A stretch of DNA of 64,000 nucleotides from Antarctobacter albus. GTDB taxonomy: Bacteria > Pseudomonadota > Alphaproteobacteria > Rhodobacterales > Rhodobacteraceae. The notes beneath the pieces are model-generated. The model made no database searches, was not told the DNA's origin, and saw nothing but the letters and a program-made list of their open reading frames with translations. Below, in pieces: positions 1 to 7,891 of the stretch. The translations under genes and the position numbers were made by a program. How positions within the stretch are numbered: position 1 is the first letter of the stretch; every line of letters starts with the position of its first letter. The stretch is taken from contig NZ_FMZI01000004.1 of assembly GCF_900101505.1 (NCBI RefSeq), positions 1-64,000 of the forward strand. The letters run 5' to 3'.

Positions 1-536
1 GCCGCCAGGGCGCTGGCGGTGTCGCCGCCGGCGGTGGAAAAGGCGAGCGGGAAGTTCGAGGCGCCGAAGACCGCGACCGGGCCGATCGGGCGCTGGACCA
101 TCTTGAGGTCCGGGCGCGGCAGCGGCTGGCGGTCGGGCAGCGCCTCGTCGTGGCGGCGGTCGAGGTAGGCGCCGTCCAGGATGTGGCTGGCAAACAGGCG
201 CAGCTGGCCGGTGGTGCGGCCGCGCTCGCCCTGCAGGCGGGCCTCGGGCAGGCCGGTCTCCTGGGTGCCGATCTCGGTGATCTGTTCGGCGCGGGCCTCG
301 ATCTCGTCGGCGATGGCATTGAGGAAGGCGGCCCGGGTCTCGCGGCTGGCATAGCCGTAGGACCAGAAGGCCTCCTCGGCGGCCTCGCAGGCCCGGTCGA
401 CCAGCGCCGGCGTGCCGACCGAGTAGTCATGCGCCGGGCCATGCGCCGGCTCAGAGGTGAAGGTCGTCTCGCCAGAGACCCACTCCCCTGCGATCAGGTG
501 ACGGCCGTGCGGCGTGAAGGTGGATTTGTCGAGCAT
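1..536 (-). CDS. 2-oxoglutarate semialdehyde dehydrogenase (2,5-dioxovalerate dehydrogenase), N-terminal part
   Basis: Partial gene: about 178 residues of an aldehyde dehydrogenase that runs off the left edge. It begins at ATG 536, 17 nt after the upstream dehydratase gene. The visible part is the NAD(P)-binding region, with an IAGEW start typical of the superfamily and the stretch FGASNFPLAFSTAGGDTASALA-like (positions about 1-75) characteristic of the ketoglutarate semialdehyde dehydrogenase branch. This enzyme oxidises 2-oxoglutarate semialdehyde to 2-oxoglutarate, the last step of Weimberg-type sugar-acid pathways. It is the last visible gene of the operon and fits downstream of the DHDPS-family and IlvD/Edd-family dehydratases. 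The catalytic Cys and Glu lie outside the window. Confidence 0.85.
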   Translation of the reverse strand, partial: MLDKSTFTPHGRHLIAGEWVSGETTFTSEPAHGPAHDYSVGTPALVDRACEAAEEAFWSYGYASRETRAAFLNAIADEIEARAEQITEIGTQETGLPEARLQGERGRTTGQLRLFASHILDGAYLDRRHDEALPDRQPLPRPDLKMVQRPIGPVAVFGASNFPLAFSTAGGDTASALA

Positions 537-553
537 GGTGGAATGTCCTTTCG

Positions 554-2080
554 TTATCCTGTGACCCCGATGGGCCAGGGTGCGAATTCCTCGGCGCCGA
601 CACCCAGCGCCTCGCTTTTCGATGTCTCGCCCGAGGCAATGGCCAGGATCCTGTCAAAGATCGCCTCGCCCATCGCGTCCAGCGTCATCTCGCCGTCGAT
701 GACAGCGCCGCAGTTGATGTCCATGTCCCCGGCCATGCGCGAGAACATCGGCGTGTTTGTCGCCAGCTTGATCGTCGGTGCCGGGAAGGAGCCGAAACAG
801 CTGCCCCGCCCGGTGGTGAAACAGACGAGATTGGCGCCGCCCGCGATCTGGCCGGTGGCTGCCACCGGGTCGTACCCCGGAGTGTCCATGAAGACCAGCC
901 CGCGCGCCGTGACCGGCTCGGCGTAGCGATAGACCGCCTCGATGCCGGTCATGCCGCCCTTCTTGGCGCCGCCCAGCGATTTCTCGATCACGTTGGCCAG
1001 CCCGCCGTCCTGGTTGCCGGGACCGACGACGCCCTGCATCTGGACATCCTTCCCGTCGGTATAGTCCAGCCACCACTTGATCCGGTCGAGCAGCGCGCGA
1101 CCTGTCGCCTCGTCCCGCGCGCGGGCCGTCAGCGTGTGTTCGATCCCGTACAGTTCCGGCGTCTCCGACAGGATCGCGGTGCCGCCGTGGCGGGCGAGGA
1201 TGTCGACCGCCTTGCCCAGAGCCGGATTTGCGCTGAGGCCTGAAAACCCGTCAGAGCCACCACATTGCAGCCCGATGCGGATGTGTTCGGCAGACTGCGG
1301 GCTGCGGACGGCCTTGTTGGCCTCGGGCAGCATCTCGCGCACCGCATTTTTGCCCGCCTCGATGGCCGCCGCCGTACCGCCGACGTCCTGCATCCGGATC
1401 GTGTGCAGCATCAGCCCGGTCTCAAGCGCCGTATCCGCAAAGAACCGTTCCAGCGAGTTGCGTTCGCACCCCAGCGAACAGACCACCGCGCCCGCCATGT
1501 TCGGATGCCGGATGTAACCGGACAGTGTGCGGTGCAGCAGGTCCATCGGTTCCCCCGTCGCCTCCATCCCGCAGCCTTGGTTGTGGATGAAGGGCACGAC
1601 GCCATCGACATTGGGAAAGTCGGCAAGGCGTTCCTCGTCGAAATAGGCCGCGATCTTGCGCGCGACGGTGGCCGAACAGTTCACGGTGATGAAGATGCCG
1701 ATGTAGTTGCGCGTCCCGACCCGGCCATCGGGGCGTTCGATGCCCATGAAGGTCGCGCGCCGATCTTCGGGCAGCAGGTCAGCCGCGACGTAATCCTCAC
1801 CGAAACGGTAGTCCTTCTGGATCTCGTCCACCAACACGTTGTGGGTGTGCATCCAGGTTCCCGGCGCTATATCCTCGCCGGCATAGCCGATGACCGTGGC
1901 GTATTTCAGCACCGGCGCGCCCTTGGCGATATGCGAGGTGGCCAGCTTGTGGCCCGCCGGAACGTCCTGCAGGGCCATCACGCCCTCGCCCGGGATCTCC
2001 GTGCCCGCAGGCAGCGCGGCCCGCGCGACGACGACATTGTCGCGCGGGTCCAGGCGGATGACCGGCGCGGCCGGCATCAT
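554..2080 (-). CDS. UxaA/GarD-family sugar-acid dehydratase (altronate/galactarate dehydratase type)
   Basis: A 508-residue protein with an N-terminal SAF domain (about residues 5-85) followed by the large catalytic domain of UxaA/GarD dehydratases, with the conserved stretches QCGGSDGFSG and TTGRGSCFG. The family dehydrates altronate or galactarate to a 2-keto-3-deoxy acid, using Fe or Mn. ATG 2080 is chosen because it overlaps the TGA of the preceding RraA gene as ATGA; an in-frame GTG at 2101 is the alternative. Placed with a DHDPS-family enzyme and a semialdehyde dehydrogenase, it probably feeds a second sugar acid into the same route. The exact substrate cannot be read from sequence. Confidence 0.85.
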   Translation of the reverse strand: MMPAAPVIRLDPRDNVVVARAALPAGTEIPGEGVMALQDVPAGHKLATSHIAKGAPVLKYATVIGYAGEDIAPGTWMHTHNVLVDEIQKDYRFGEDYVAADLLPEDRRATFMGIERPDGRVGTRNYIGIFITVNCSATVARKIAAYFDEERLADFPNVDGVVPFIHNQGCGMEATGEPMDLLHRTLSGYIRHPNMAGAVVCSLGCERNSLERFFADTALETGLMLHTIRMQDVGGTAAAIEAGKNAVREMLPEANKAVRSPQSAEHIRIGLQCGGSDGFSGLSANPALGKAVDILARHGGTAILSETPELYGIEHTLTARARDEATGRALLDRIKWWLDYTDGKDVQMQGVVGPGNQDGGLANVIEKSLGGAKKGGMTGIEAVYRYAEPVTARGLVFMDTPGYDPVAATGQIAGGANLVCFTTGRGSCFGSFPAPTIKLATNTPMFSRMAGDMDINCGAVIDGEMTLDAMGEAIFDRILAIASGETSKSEALGVGAEEFAPWPIGVTG

Positions 2081-2811
2081 CGGTTGTTTGCCTTGCGCCA
2101 CTCGGCGAACTTCTTGAGGTTTTCCTCTTGCGTGGCCGGGTAGAGGCCGATGATCGTCTGCCCGTTCTGCACCTGTTCCAGCGCGAAATCCTCATAGGCG
2201 GTCATCTCGATGGCCTCGTCCGCGATCTCGTCCGCGAGGTGTGCGGGAATGATGATGACGCTGTCATCGTCGCCGACCACGATGTCGCCCGGAAAGACCG
2301 GCGCATCGCCGCAGCCGATGGGGACGTTGATGTCGATGGCCTCGTTCGTGGTCAGGTTGGTCGGGCTGGACGGGCGCGCGTGATAGGCGGGCATGTCCAG
2401 CTGCGCGATGTTCATGGCGTCGCGAAAGCCGCCGTCGGTCACGACACCGGCCCCGCCGCGCACCATCAACCGGGTGATAAGGATATCGCCCGCGCTGGCG
2501 GCCTGTGCCGACTTGCGACTGTCCATCACCATGACGTGCCCGGGCGGGCAGGTCTCGATCGCCTTGCGCTGCGGGTGGTCGGGGTTGCGGAACTCGACCA
2601 GCTGGTTGCGGTCCTCCCGGGCGGGCATGTAGCGCAGGGTAAAGGCGGGCCCAACCATGTTGCGGCCCTTCTGGCTCAGCGGGCGCACGTCCTGGATGAC
2701 CTGGTGGCGCAAGCCCCGCTTGTAAAGCGCGGTGGCCAAGGTCGCGACAGAGACCTGTTCCAGCTTGGCTTTGGTGTCGGGGTTCATGGGGTGGTCGGTC
2801 ATCTTGGTCAT
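2077..2811 (-). CDS. RraA-family protein (HMG aldolase/oxaloacetate decarboxylase-like)
   Basis: A 244-residue member of the RraA/menG fold family. Outside enterobacterial RNase E regulation, such proteins often act as divalent-metal-dependent 4-hydroxy-4-methyl-2-oxoglutarate aldolases or oxaloacetate decarboxylases. The central motif AGDILITRLMVRGGAGVVTDGG-like and the following GGFRD and PIGCGDAPVFPGD stretches match the fold's metal/substrate pocket. It starts at ATG 2811, with an alternative ATG at 2802, and lies 2 nt from the DHDPS-family gene upstream. It overlaps the UxaA-type gene by 4 nt, so the three are translationally linked. A role in cleaving or decarboxylating a sugar-acid intermediate is likely but unproven. 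Confidence 0.8.
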   Translation of the reverse strand: MTKMTDHPMNPDTKAKLEQVSVATLATALYKRGLRHQVIQDVRPLSQKGRNMVGPAFTLRYMPAREDRNQLVEFRNPDHPQRKAIETCPPGHVMVMDSRKSAQAASAGDILITRLMVRGGAGVVTDGGFRDAMNIAQLDMPAYHARPSSPTNLTTNEAIDINVPIGCGDAPVFPGDIVVGDDDSVIIIPAHLADEIADEAIEMTAYEDFALEQVQNGQTIIGLYPATQEENLKKFAEWRKANNR

Positions 2812-2813
2812 CC

Positions 2814-3710
2814 TCAGATCAGGCCGTTGGTTGTCATGAAGGCGCGCAGGCGGGTCATCTGGTCCTCGCTCAGGGGCCATGCGGCGGGCGGGCGGGCGAT
2901 GCCGCAGTCCTCGCCCATCAGCTGCAGCGCCGCCTTGACGCCGGGCACGTTGGCGCCGCCCTGGTCCTCGGCACGGATGTCCTCGAAAACCTGCATCTCG
3001 GCGATCAGGCGGCGCGCCTCGGCGTAGTCACCGCCCTCCAGCGCGGTGTTGATGGCGACCGAACGTTCCGGCCAGACGTTGATCAGGCCCGAGGTAAAGC
3101 CCCGCGCGCCCACGGCGTAGAAGGCAGGCGCCCAGACCTCTGCCAAGCCCCCGGTCCAGATGATGTGATCGGGACAGGCCGCGATGGCGGCCTTCAGCTT
3201 CATCGGGTTGGGCGTGGCCCATTTGACGCCGACGACGCCATCGACATTGCAAAGCGCGGCGATGGCATCGGTGCCGATGGCATCGTTGCGCAGGTAGAGG
3301 ATGATCGGCAGCCCCTGCCCCGCCTCGCGCACCGCGCGAACGTAATCGACAAGGCCCCGCGGCGCGACAAAAGGATCCGGCGGCTGGTGGATCATCAGCG
3401 CCGCAGCCCCGGCCCCGTGCGAGGCTTCTGCCAGTTTCTGTGCGTCGCGGACACCACGGCCAACGCCGGCCACCATCGGCACCCGCCCCGCGATATGCGC
3501 ACCTGCGGCCGCAACCATCGCACAGGCCTCGTCCACGGTCAGGCCATAGAACTCGCCGGTGTTGCCGTTGGCGGTCAGCACGTGCACGCCGGCGGCAACC
3601 GCCCGGTCCACCACCGGCTTTTGCAGGTCCGGCGCGATCTCTCCGGCGCCGTCGAACGGGGTGACGAGAATGCCGGAGACGCCCGTCAGGGCCTGGCTCA
3701 ATTCGGTCAT
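2814..3710 (-). CDS. DHDPS-family dehydratase/aldolase, probably 2-keto-3-deoxy sugar acid dehydratase
   Basis: A 298-residue TIM-barrel protein of the dihydrodipicolinate synthase/N-acetylneuraminate lyase family. The Schiff-base lysine region reads VVGVKWATP, and YLRND precedes it. Together with the adjacent IlvD/Edd dehydratase and semialdehyde dehydrogenase, the best fit is L-2-keto-3-deoxyarabonate dehydratase or 5-keto-4-deoxyglucarate dehydratase, both giving 2-oxoglutarate semialdehyde. The start at ATG 3710 leaves an 88-nt upstream gap containing two hairpins; the frame stays open farther upstream, but that part is low-complexity Arg/Ser and not homologous-looking. Substrate assignment is inferred from context. 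Confidence 0.85.
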   Translation of the reverse strand: MTELSQALTGVSGILVTPFDGAGEIAPDLQKPVVDRAVAAGVHVLTANGNTGEFYGLTVDEACAMVAAAGAHIAGRVPMVAGVGRGVRDAQKLAEASHGAGAAALMIHQPPDPFVAPRGLVDYVRAVREAGQGLPIILYLRNDAIGTDAIAALCNVDGVVGVKWATPNPMKLKAAIAACPDHIIWTGGLAEVWAPAFYAVGARGFTSGLINVWPERSVAINTALEGGDYAEARRLIAEMQVFEDIRAEDQGGANVPGVKAALQLMGEDCGIARPPAAWPLSEDQMTRLRAFMTTNGLI

Positions 3711-3725
3711 GTCAAAGCTCCTGTG

Positions 3726-3783
3726 TCCCGGACCCGCGCCGGGATCGTCTGTCGGTAGAGGCCCCGCAACAGGTCCGGGGCCT
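3726..3783 (-). terminator. Two tandem hairpins in the gap between the IlvD-type and DHDPS-type genes
   Basis: The gap holds two inverted repeats. One is TCCCGG (3726-3731) with CCGGGA (3739-3744), loop 7. The other is AGGCCCCG (3759-3766) with CGGGGCCT (3776-3783), loop 9, followed on the minus strand by GC-rich sequence rather than a U run. They may attenuate or set transcript ends between the dehydratase and downstream genes. No U tract, so termination strength is uncertain. Confidence 0.45.
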
Positions 3784-3798
3784 TTGCACGCGAATGGT

Positions 3799-5529
3799 TC
3801 AGTTGATCTCCGGCTCCGGCACCGGGCCGCCGAACTCCGAGCGCAGGAAGTCGAAGTCACAGCCCTTGTCCGCCTGCTCGATATGTTTCGAGAACATCCA
3901 GCCATAGCCGCGTTCGAACCGCGGCTCTGGCGCGGTCCAGTTGGCGCGGCGCGCGGTCAGCTCCTCGTCCGTGAGACGCACGTTCAGCACCCGGTTGGGC
4001 ACGTCGATCTCGATGATGTCGCCTGTCTCGATCAGGGCCAGCGGCCCGCCGACAAAGGCCTCGGGCGCGACATGCAGGATGCAGGCACCGTAGGAAGTGC
4101 CCGACATGCGCGCATCCGACAAGCGCAGCATGTCGCGATGCCCCTGTTTCAGCAGCGCCTTGGGCATCGGGATCATGCCCCATTCCGGCATCCCCGGCCC
4201 CCCCTGCGGCCCGGCATTGCGCAGGACCATGACGTGATCCGGCGTCATCGGGTAATCCTCGTCGTTGATGATCTCCTTGAGCTGGGCATAGCTGTCGGCA
4301 ACGATGGCGGGGCCGGAGTGCTTCTGGAACTTCGGGTCCATCGCGGCGGGCTTGATAACGGCGCCATCGGGGGCAAGGTTGCCCCGCAGCACCGCCAGGG
4401 ACCCCTCGTGGTAGACCGGGTTGGACAGCGGACGGATCACGTCGTCGTTGTAGTTGACCGCATCGGCGATGTTCTCGCCCATCGTCCGCCCGTTCACCGT
4501 CATGACGGAAAGATCCAGCTTGTCGCCAAGCTCTTTGATCAGCGCGGGCAGACCGCCCGCGTAAAAGAAGTCCTCCATCAGGTATTCCTTGCCCGAGGGG
4601 CGGATGTTGGCGATCACCGGGGTGCCGTGGCCGATCTCGTCCAGGTCCTCGAGCGTCAGGGGCACCCCCGCGCGGCGGGCCATCGCGATCATGTGGATGA
4701 TCGCGTTGGTGGAACAGCCGGTGGCCATCGCGACCGTCACCGCGTTGCGCGTGGATTCCGGGGTCATGATCTTGTCCGGCGTCAGGTCCTCCCAGACCAT
4801 TTCCACCGCGCGGCGACCACAGGCGGCGGCCATGCGCTTGTGCCCGGCATCCGGCGCCGGGATCGACGATGCGCCCGGCAGGGTCAGGCCCCAGCCATCG
4901 GCGATGCTCATCATGGTGCTGGCGGTGCCCATCGTCATGCAGGTGCCATAGCTGCGCGCGATACCGCCCTGCACACCGTCCCATTGGTCCTTGGTGATGG
5001 TCCCCGCGCGGCGTTCGTCCCAGTATTTCCAGACATCCGTGCCAGAGCCCAGCTTCTGCCCGGCGTAATTGCCGCGCAGCATCGCCCCCGCGGGCATGAA
5101 GATGAAGGGCAACCCCATGCTGACCGCCCCCATGACCAGCGCGGGCGTGGACTTGTCGCAGCCGCCCAGCAGCACGACCCCGTCAATCGGGTGGGCGCGC
5201 AGAGTCTCCTCCACCTCCAGCGCGCCCATGTTCCTGTAAAGCATCGAGGTTGGCTTCAGGAACTGTTCCGAAAAGCTGTGTACCGGCATTTCGACCGGCA
5301 TGCCACCTGCTTGATAGACGCCCTTCTTCACGAACTCGGCGCGATCGCGCAGGTGGTGGTGGCAGGGCGACAGGTCAGACCACGTATTGATGATGGCGAT
5401 GACCGGCTTGCCTTCCCAGTCTTCGCCGTCCAGCCCCATCTGCATGGCGCGCGACCGATGCCCCATCGAACGCAGGTCATCCGGTGCGAACCAGCGGGCA
5501 GAGCGGAGGTCTTCGGGTTTCTTGGTCAT
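3799..5529 (-). CDS. IlvD/Edd-family sugar-acid dehydratase (L-arabinonate/xylonate type)
   Basis: A 576-residue dehydratase of the IlvD/Edd family, of the length usual for L-arabinonate and D-xylonate dehydratases. The [2Fe-2S] ligand motif GGCDKS is present near residue 122 and the second cysteine motif CMTMGTASTM near residue 195, together with NTWSDLSPCH near the N-terminus. The family removes water from aldonic acids to give 2-keto-3-deoxy acids. It is preceded by the TRAP genes and the 40-aa microprotein and followed by the DHDPS-family gene, which matches the non-phosphorylated arabinose/xylose acid pathway. Start at ATG 5529; the preceding small gene ends 13 nt upstream. Confidence 0.88.
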   Translation of the reverse strand: MTKKPEDLRSARWFAPDDLRSMGHRSRAMQMGLDGEDWEGKPVIAIINTWSDLSPCHHHLRDRAEFVKKGVYQAGGMPVEMPVHSFSEQFLKPTSMLYRNMGALEVEETLRAHPIDGVVLLGGCDKSTPALVMGAVSMGLPFIFMPAGAMLRGNYAGQKLGSGTDVWKYWDERRAGTITKDQWDGVQGGIARSYGTCMTMGTASTMMSIADGWGLTLPGASSIPAPDAGHKRMAAACGRRAVEMVWEDLTPDKIMTPESTRNAVTVAMATGCSTNAIIHMIAMARRAGVPLTLEDLDEIGHGTPVIANIRPSGKEYLMEDFFYAGGLPALIKELGDKLDLSVMTVNGRTMGENIADAVNYNDDVIRPLSNPVYHEGSLAVLRGNLAPDGAVIKPAAMDPKFQKHSGPAIVADSYAQLKEIINDEDYPMTPDHVMVLRNAGPQGGPGMPEWGMIPMPKALLKQGHRDMLRLSDARMSGTSYGACILHVAPEAFVGGPLALIETGDIIEIDVPNRVLNVRLTDEELTARRANWTAPEPRFERGYGWMFSKHIEQADKGCDFDFLRSEFGGPVPEPEIN

Positions 5530-5542
5530 TGTCCGGTCTTTC

Positions 5543-5665
5543 TCAGGAAATCGGTTGTGCGTACTGGAACATCAGGAAGACGATCAGCGCTGCCAGCGCA
5601 AGACCGAAGACCCAGGGCCAGATCCCGTAACCGTTGATGTCGTCGTGACTGTCGCGTCCGATCAT
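5543..5665 (-). CDS. 40-residue single-pass membrane microprotein in the TRAP operon
   Basis: A small gene between the fused TRAP membrane subunit and the sugar-acid dehydratase. ATG 5665 is preceded by a strong GAGGAG that overlaps the TGA stop of the TRAP gene, so it should be translationally coupled; the TGA stop is at 5543-5545. The product starts with a polar, acidic-containing stretch (MIGRDSHDD) and then has one hydrophobic helix (IWPWVFGLALAALIVFLMF, residues 15-33) and a short tail. I do not recognise the family. Position and coupling suggest an accessory of the TRAP transporter or a membrane tether, which is inference only. Confidence 0.65.
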   Translation of the reverse strand: MIGRDSHDDINGYGIWPWVFGLALAALIVFLMFQYAQPIS

Positions 5666-5676
5666 TGGGTCTCTCC

Positions 5677-7752
5677 TCAGTTCAGGAATTCAGGCAGGAA
5701 AAGCGCGATCTGCGGGAAGAACATGACCAGCAGCAGACCCACGATCTGCAGCCCGATGAAGGGCAGGACCGAGATGAAGATCTCTTGCAGGGTCACGTCC
5801 TTGGGCGCCACCGACTTCAGCCAGAAACAGGCCGGGCCAAAGGGCGGCGACAGGAAGTAGATCTGGATGTTCATCACGAAGAGGATGCCGAACCAGATCT
5901 TGGCCTGGTCCTCGGTCAGGCCCAGGTCCGGCGCCAGGGTCATGATGACCGGGGCAAAGACCGGCACGGTGATCAGCACGATGGCGATCCATTCCATGAA
6001 GGTGCCCAGCACCATCAGGATCAGCATCATGACCAGCACCGTACCCAGCGCCGACAGCCCGAGATCAAGGAAGAGCGAGCGCATGAACTCTCCGCCACCC
6101 ACGAGGTTGAAGATGCCGACAAAGCTGACCGCGCCCAGCACCAGCCAGATGATGGTACCGACCGTCGTCATGGTGCCCAGCATGGCCGCCGACAGCACGT
6201 TCCACTCGAACTTGTTGCGCACGGCGGCGATGAACAGCGCACCGATGCAGCCCACTGCGGCCGCCTCTGTCACCGAGGCGATACCGCCGTAGATCGACCC
6301 CATGACAGAGGCGATCAGCAGGATGCAGAGCAGCACCGCCGTCATGCGGTCCTTGGACAGTTTCTTTTCCGTGCCCGTGATCTCTGCCACCTCGGCGGCA
6401 GTCGGGGCCAGGCTGTGGTTCAGGTTCACCCGGATCAGGACGTAGCCCGCGTAGAACACCGCCAGCATGATCCCCGGAATGGCACCGGCCATGAACAGGT
6501 CACCGATGCCCACCTCTGCGGCCAGCCCGTAGACGATCATGATGATCGACGGCGGGATCAACGTGGCCAGCGCCCCCGAGGCACAGATCAGCCCGATGGA
6601 CAGCTTGCGGTCATAGCCAAGGCGGAACATCTGCGGCAGGGCGACAAGGCCCAGCATCACGATCTCGCCGCCCATGACGCCGGACATGGCGGCCAGGATC
6701 ACGGCCACGACCGTGGTCTGCACCGCCACGCCGCCGCGCAGGTTCCCGGCAAAGATCGACATGGCATCGAACAGGTCCTCGGCGATGCCCGCCCGTTCCA
6801 GGATCGAGGCCATCAGGACAAAGAAGGGCACGGCAACCAGGCTGTAATGTTCCAGCAGGCCCACCGCGTTCGACGAAACCAGGAACAGGCCGCGCGGACC
6901 GAAAAACCCGATCGCCATGACGACCGAGACAAAGAGGGTCACGATGCCCAGCGGCATCCCCGTCATCATCAGCGCGATCAGCAGGACCACCATGATGATC
7001 GAGATCGTGCCAAGGTCCATCTGGCGCAGGTTGAGCGCCTTGGACGGGTCCATCGCCTTGCCGAGGCCCGAAATGAAGTCCGAGAACATCACCGCGATCT
7101 GAACATCCAGCACATGCGCCAGGAAGGCAGAGACGAAATAGAGGACCAAATATGCGCCCGCGATCTTGACCAGCATCCTTGCGGTCGGGCTGGTCAGGTG
7201 CCGATGCAGGTTCATCATCAGCTGGGCGAGATACATGAACCCGCCGATGACCATCAGGCTCTTCATCATCATCGGCATGGGCGAATTGAAGGCAGAGCCC
7301 GATTTCTCGATCCGTCCGACGCTGTCATAGGCCCGGATCGAGGCATCGCTCAGCAGCATGTAAAGCGCGATGACCCCGATGATCATCGCAAACAGTTCCA
7401 GCCACCAGCGCTGCGCCTTGCTGGCCATGTTATGGATCACCGTGATGGCGATATGGCGCTGCTTCATGGTGACGTAGCCGGCCGACAGCATCCAGGCGGC
7501 GGCGACGATGGTCATGACCGTTTCAAAGGCCCAATAGGTGGGCGCGTGCAGGACGTAGCGGGAAAACACCTCCCAGAGCGTGGCAAGGGCCGCGACCATG
7601 TAGAAGGTGGAAATGGCGATGCCGGTGATATGGCTGGTATGTTCGACCACCGTGTATTGCGACCGCGGCAGGTCCGCCTCGTCGTGCAGCGGGTCCTGGG
7701 CGCCGATCTCGATCTCGGTCTGGTCCAGGGCGTCGTCTAGGTTGCGCGTCAT
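5677..7752 (-). CDS. TRAP transporter fused membrane subunit (DctQ-DctM)
   Basis: A 691-residue membrane protein in which the small four-helix DctQ domain (about residues 40-220) is fused to the large DctM domain (about 245-690). The DctQ part shows the usual EVFSRYVLHAPTYWAFE pattern. The DctM part contains MASILERAGIAEDLFDA, GALATLIPPSIIMIVYG and FLSPPFGPACFWLK, all characteristic. It forms the Na+-coupled inner-membrane import channel working with the DctP protein encoded upstream. The polar leader of about 35 residues before the first helix is cytoplasmic-looking. It is separated from dctP by a 139-nt gap with a perfect hairpin and overlaps the microprotein's ribosome site at its stop. 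Confidence 0.95.
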   Translation of the reverse strand: MTRNLDDALDQTEIEIGAQDPLHDEADLPRSQYTVVEHTSHITGIAISTFYMVAALATLWEVFSRYVLHAPTYWAFETVMTIVAAAWMLSAGYVTMKQRHIAITVIHNMASKAQRWWLELFAMIIGVIALYMLLSDASIRAYDSVGRIEKSGSAFNSPMPMMMKSLMVIGGFMYLAQLMMNLHRHLTSPTARMLVKIAGAYLVLYFVSAFLAHVLDVQIAVMFSDFISGLGKAMDPSKALNLRQMDLGTISIIMVVLLIALMMTGMPLGIVTLFVSVVMAIGFFGPRGLFLVSSNAVGLLEHYSLVAVPFFVLMASILERAGIAEDLFDAMSIFAGNLRGGVAVQTTVVAVILAAMSGVMGGEIVMLGLVALPQMFRLGYDRKLSIGLICASGALATLIPPSIIMIVYGLAAEVGIGDLFMAGAIPGIMLAVFYAGYVLIRVNLNHSLAPTAAEVAEITGTEKKLSKDRMTAVLLCILLIASVMGSIYGGIASVTEAAAVGCIGALFIAAVRNKFEWNVLSAAMLGTMTTVGTIIWLVLGAVSFVGIFNLVGGGEFMRSLFLDLGLSALGTVLVMMLILMVLGTFMEWIAIVLITVPVFAPVIMTLAPDLGLTEDQAKIWFGILFVMNIQIYFLSPPFGPACFWLKSVAPKDVTLQEIFISVLPFIGLQIVGLLLVMFFPQIALFLPEFLN

Positions 7753-7844
7753 CGCTCGATGTTCCTATCCCGGCCGTCCCCGGGTCACGGGGCGGTCTTG
7801 TGGCGCGTCGGTTGGGGTCTTGGTCCGGTGTCTTGTCGCGGCGT

Positions 7845-7871
7845 GGCACGCCCGCGACTGGCGGGCGTGCC
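7845..7871 (-). terminator. Perfect GC hairpin after dctP
   Basis: An 11-bp perfect stem, GGCACGCCCGC (7845-7855) with GCGGGCGTGCC (7861-7871), around a 5-nt loop. It starts 20 nt past the dctP stop in the direction of transcription and has no U run. Such hairpins commonly protect the 3' end of the binding-protein message and reduce read-through, giving more binding protein than membrane subunit. Confidence 0.7.
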
Positions 7872-7891
7872 GATGTCACTCGCGGCGGGCC

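Noticed and set aside
3559-5637. A long plus-strand open frame opposite the IlvD/Edd dehydratase.
   Set aside because: Low-complexity antisense product; the minus strand carries all dehydratase motifs.
5665-7740. A long plus-strand open frame (about 690 codons) opposite the fused DctQM gene.
   Set aside because: It is a mirror of the high-GC coding strand. The product is His/Asp/Gln/Arg-rich with no domain, whereas the minus strand encodes a perfect TRAP subunit.
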